NCBI GenBank assembly: GCA_024643405.1
Contig: JAHENA010000005.1
Coordinates: 1 to 64,000, forward strand
Direction of reading: 5' to 3'
Length of the DNA stretch: 64,000 nucleotides
Source of the DNA: Flavobacteriales bacterium
Lineage (GTDB): Bacteria > Bacteroidota > Bacteroidia > Flavobacteriales > Flavobacteriaceae
The notes below the pieces were generated by a model that saw only the letters and a program-made list of their open reading frames with translations, was not told the DNA's origin and ran no database searches. Each line of letters starts with the position of its first letter. The first letter of the stretch is position 1. Positions 63,684 to 64,000 of this stretch are shown here, one piece after another. The translations under genes and the position numbers were made by a program.

Positions 63684-64000
63684 TTATGAAATCACTTTGT
63701 ATTTTCTTTTTTTAAGATAGGCAAGTATGGTAATTCCAATAATGATGGCAACTACAATATATACCCAACTTGGTATGGGCACAGGATCACCAGTTGCATA
63801 GGAATGTAATCCAGATAAATAATAGTTCACACCATAATACGTCATAATCACGGTTGCTAATCCAAAAATGGTAGAAACGTTATATATGAATAAGCCTGTA
63901 AGTTTTGGGATAATTCTCATATGAAGAATGAAGGCGTAAACCAATATAGTTACTAATGCCCAGGTTTCTTTAGCATCCCAGCCCCAATAGCGACCCCAAG
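63684..64000 (-). CDS. Cytochrome c biogenesis protein, CcsA/ResC type (C-terminal part only)
   Basis: The minus-strand frame stays open to base 64000; the track's first residue at 63944 is an internal TTG leucine. The visible 105 codons begin with WGRYWGWDAKETWALVTILVYAF, the end of the WWD haem-handling signature of CcsA/CcmC/ResC. The periplasmic histidine HMRIIP and a last helix (VYIVVAIIIGITILAYL) follow. System II proteins of this kind present haem to apocytochrome CxxCH sites outside the inner membrane. Many Bacteroidota have a fused CcsBA form; whether this is fused lies outside the window. Its place beside two genes with 48 haem sites suggests it serves them. Confidence 0.9.
   Translation of the reverse strand, partial: WGRYWGWDAKETWALVTILVYAFILHMRIIPKLTGLFIYNVSTIFGLATVIMTYYGVNYYLSGLHSYATGDPVPIPSWVYIVVAIIIGITILAYLKKRKYKVIS

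Noticed and set aside
63944-63946. TTG start of the last ORF in the track
   Set aside because: The frame continues upstream through the conserved WGRYWGWDAKETWAL motif, so it is an internal leucine.
1-64000. Mobile elements, tRNA/rRNA genes, riboswitches
   Set aside because: No transposase, integrase, terminal repeats, RNA-gene folds or conserved riboswitch cores were recognised on either strand.

Overview
The window is a chromosomal segment of an AT-rich Bacteroidota genome, almost certainly a member of the Flavobacteriaceae. The support is: type IX secretion (T9SS) cargo proteins of both the type A and type B kind, a CarboxypepD_reg/TonB Oar-like outer-membrane receptor, promoters of the Bacteroidota form TTTG-N19-TAnnTTTG, few Shine-Dalgarno sites, and gene strings typical of flavobacteria (RSH-fur-purA, rpsF-rpsR-rplI, DUF349-aroE-DUF368-DUF368). 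I saw no insertion sequence, prophage, CRISPR array, tRNA or rRNA.

Bases 1-9.7 kb hold the end of a double-parvulin foldase gene, a MoxR ATPase, an acyltransferase, aconitase, MazG and a large T9SS lectin/Ig-like surface protein. Bases 9.7-24.7 kb are nearly all on the minus strand: a HAD phosphatase, DUF349 protein, aroE, a tandem pair of DUF368 putative undecaprenyl-phosphate translocases, a TPR protein, a class III aminotransferase, an OstA-like protein, purA, a Fur-family regulator, RelA/SpoT and the ITP/XTP pyrophosphatase. Bases 24.9-42.8 kb are mostly housekeeping: M1 peptidase, acyl-CoA ligase, SGNH esterase, rlmH, nadC, YihY, priA, a LytTR regulator, S6/S18/L9, a TonB receptor, an ABC permease and hisS.

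Bases 42.9-55 kb are accessory: a T9SS type A protein, a fructan pair (GH32 lipoprotein plus PfkB kinase), a sterol-desaturase-like protein, a SorAB-type sulfite dehydrogenase pair divergent from an unknown membrane protein across a perfect 16-bp palindrome, an Old Yellow Enzyme, a NUDIX hydrolase and an M20 peptidase.

The most interesting region is 55.3-63.6 kb, a tight six-gene plus-strand operon. It encodes a histidine-rich membrane protein resembling a b-type cytochrome, a membrane-anchored Fe-S/FAD/NAD(P) oxidoreductase, a 23-haem c-type cytochrome, a 25-haem c-type cytochrome with five tandem three-haem repeats, a predicted outer-membrane beta-barrel, and a lipoprotein with an OB-fold-like tail. 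A cytochrome c maturation gene (CcsA/ResC type) converges on it and runs off the window end. I infer an electron conduit from NAD(P)H or quinol across the periplasm to, or through, the outer membrane: a porin-cytochrome-like system in a flavobacterium. Its electron donor, acceptor and direction are not visible in the sequence.
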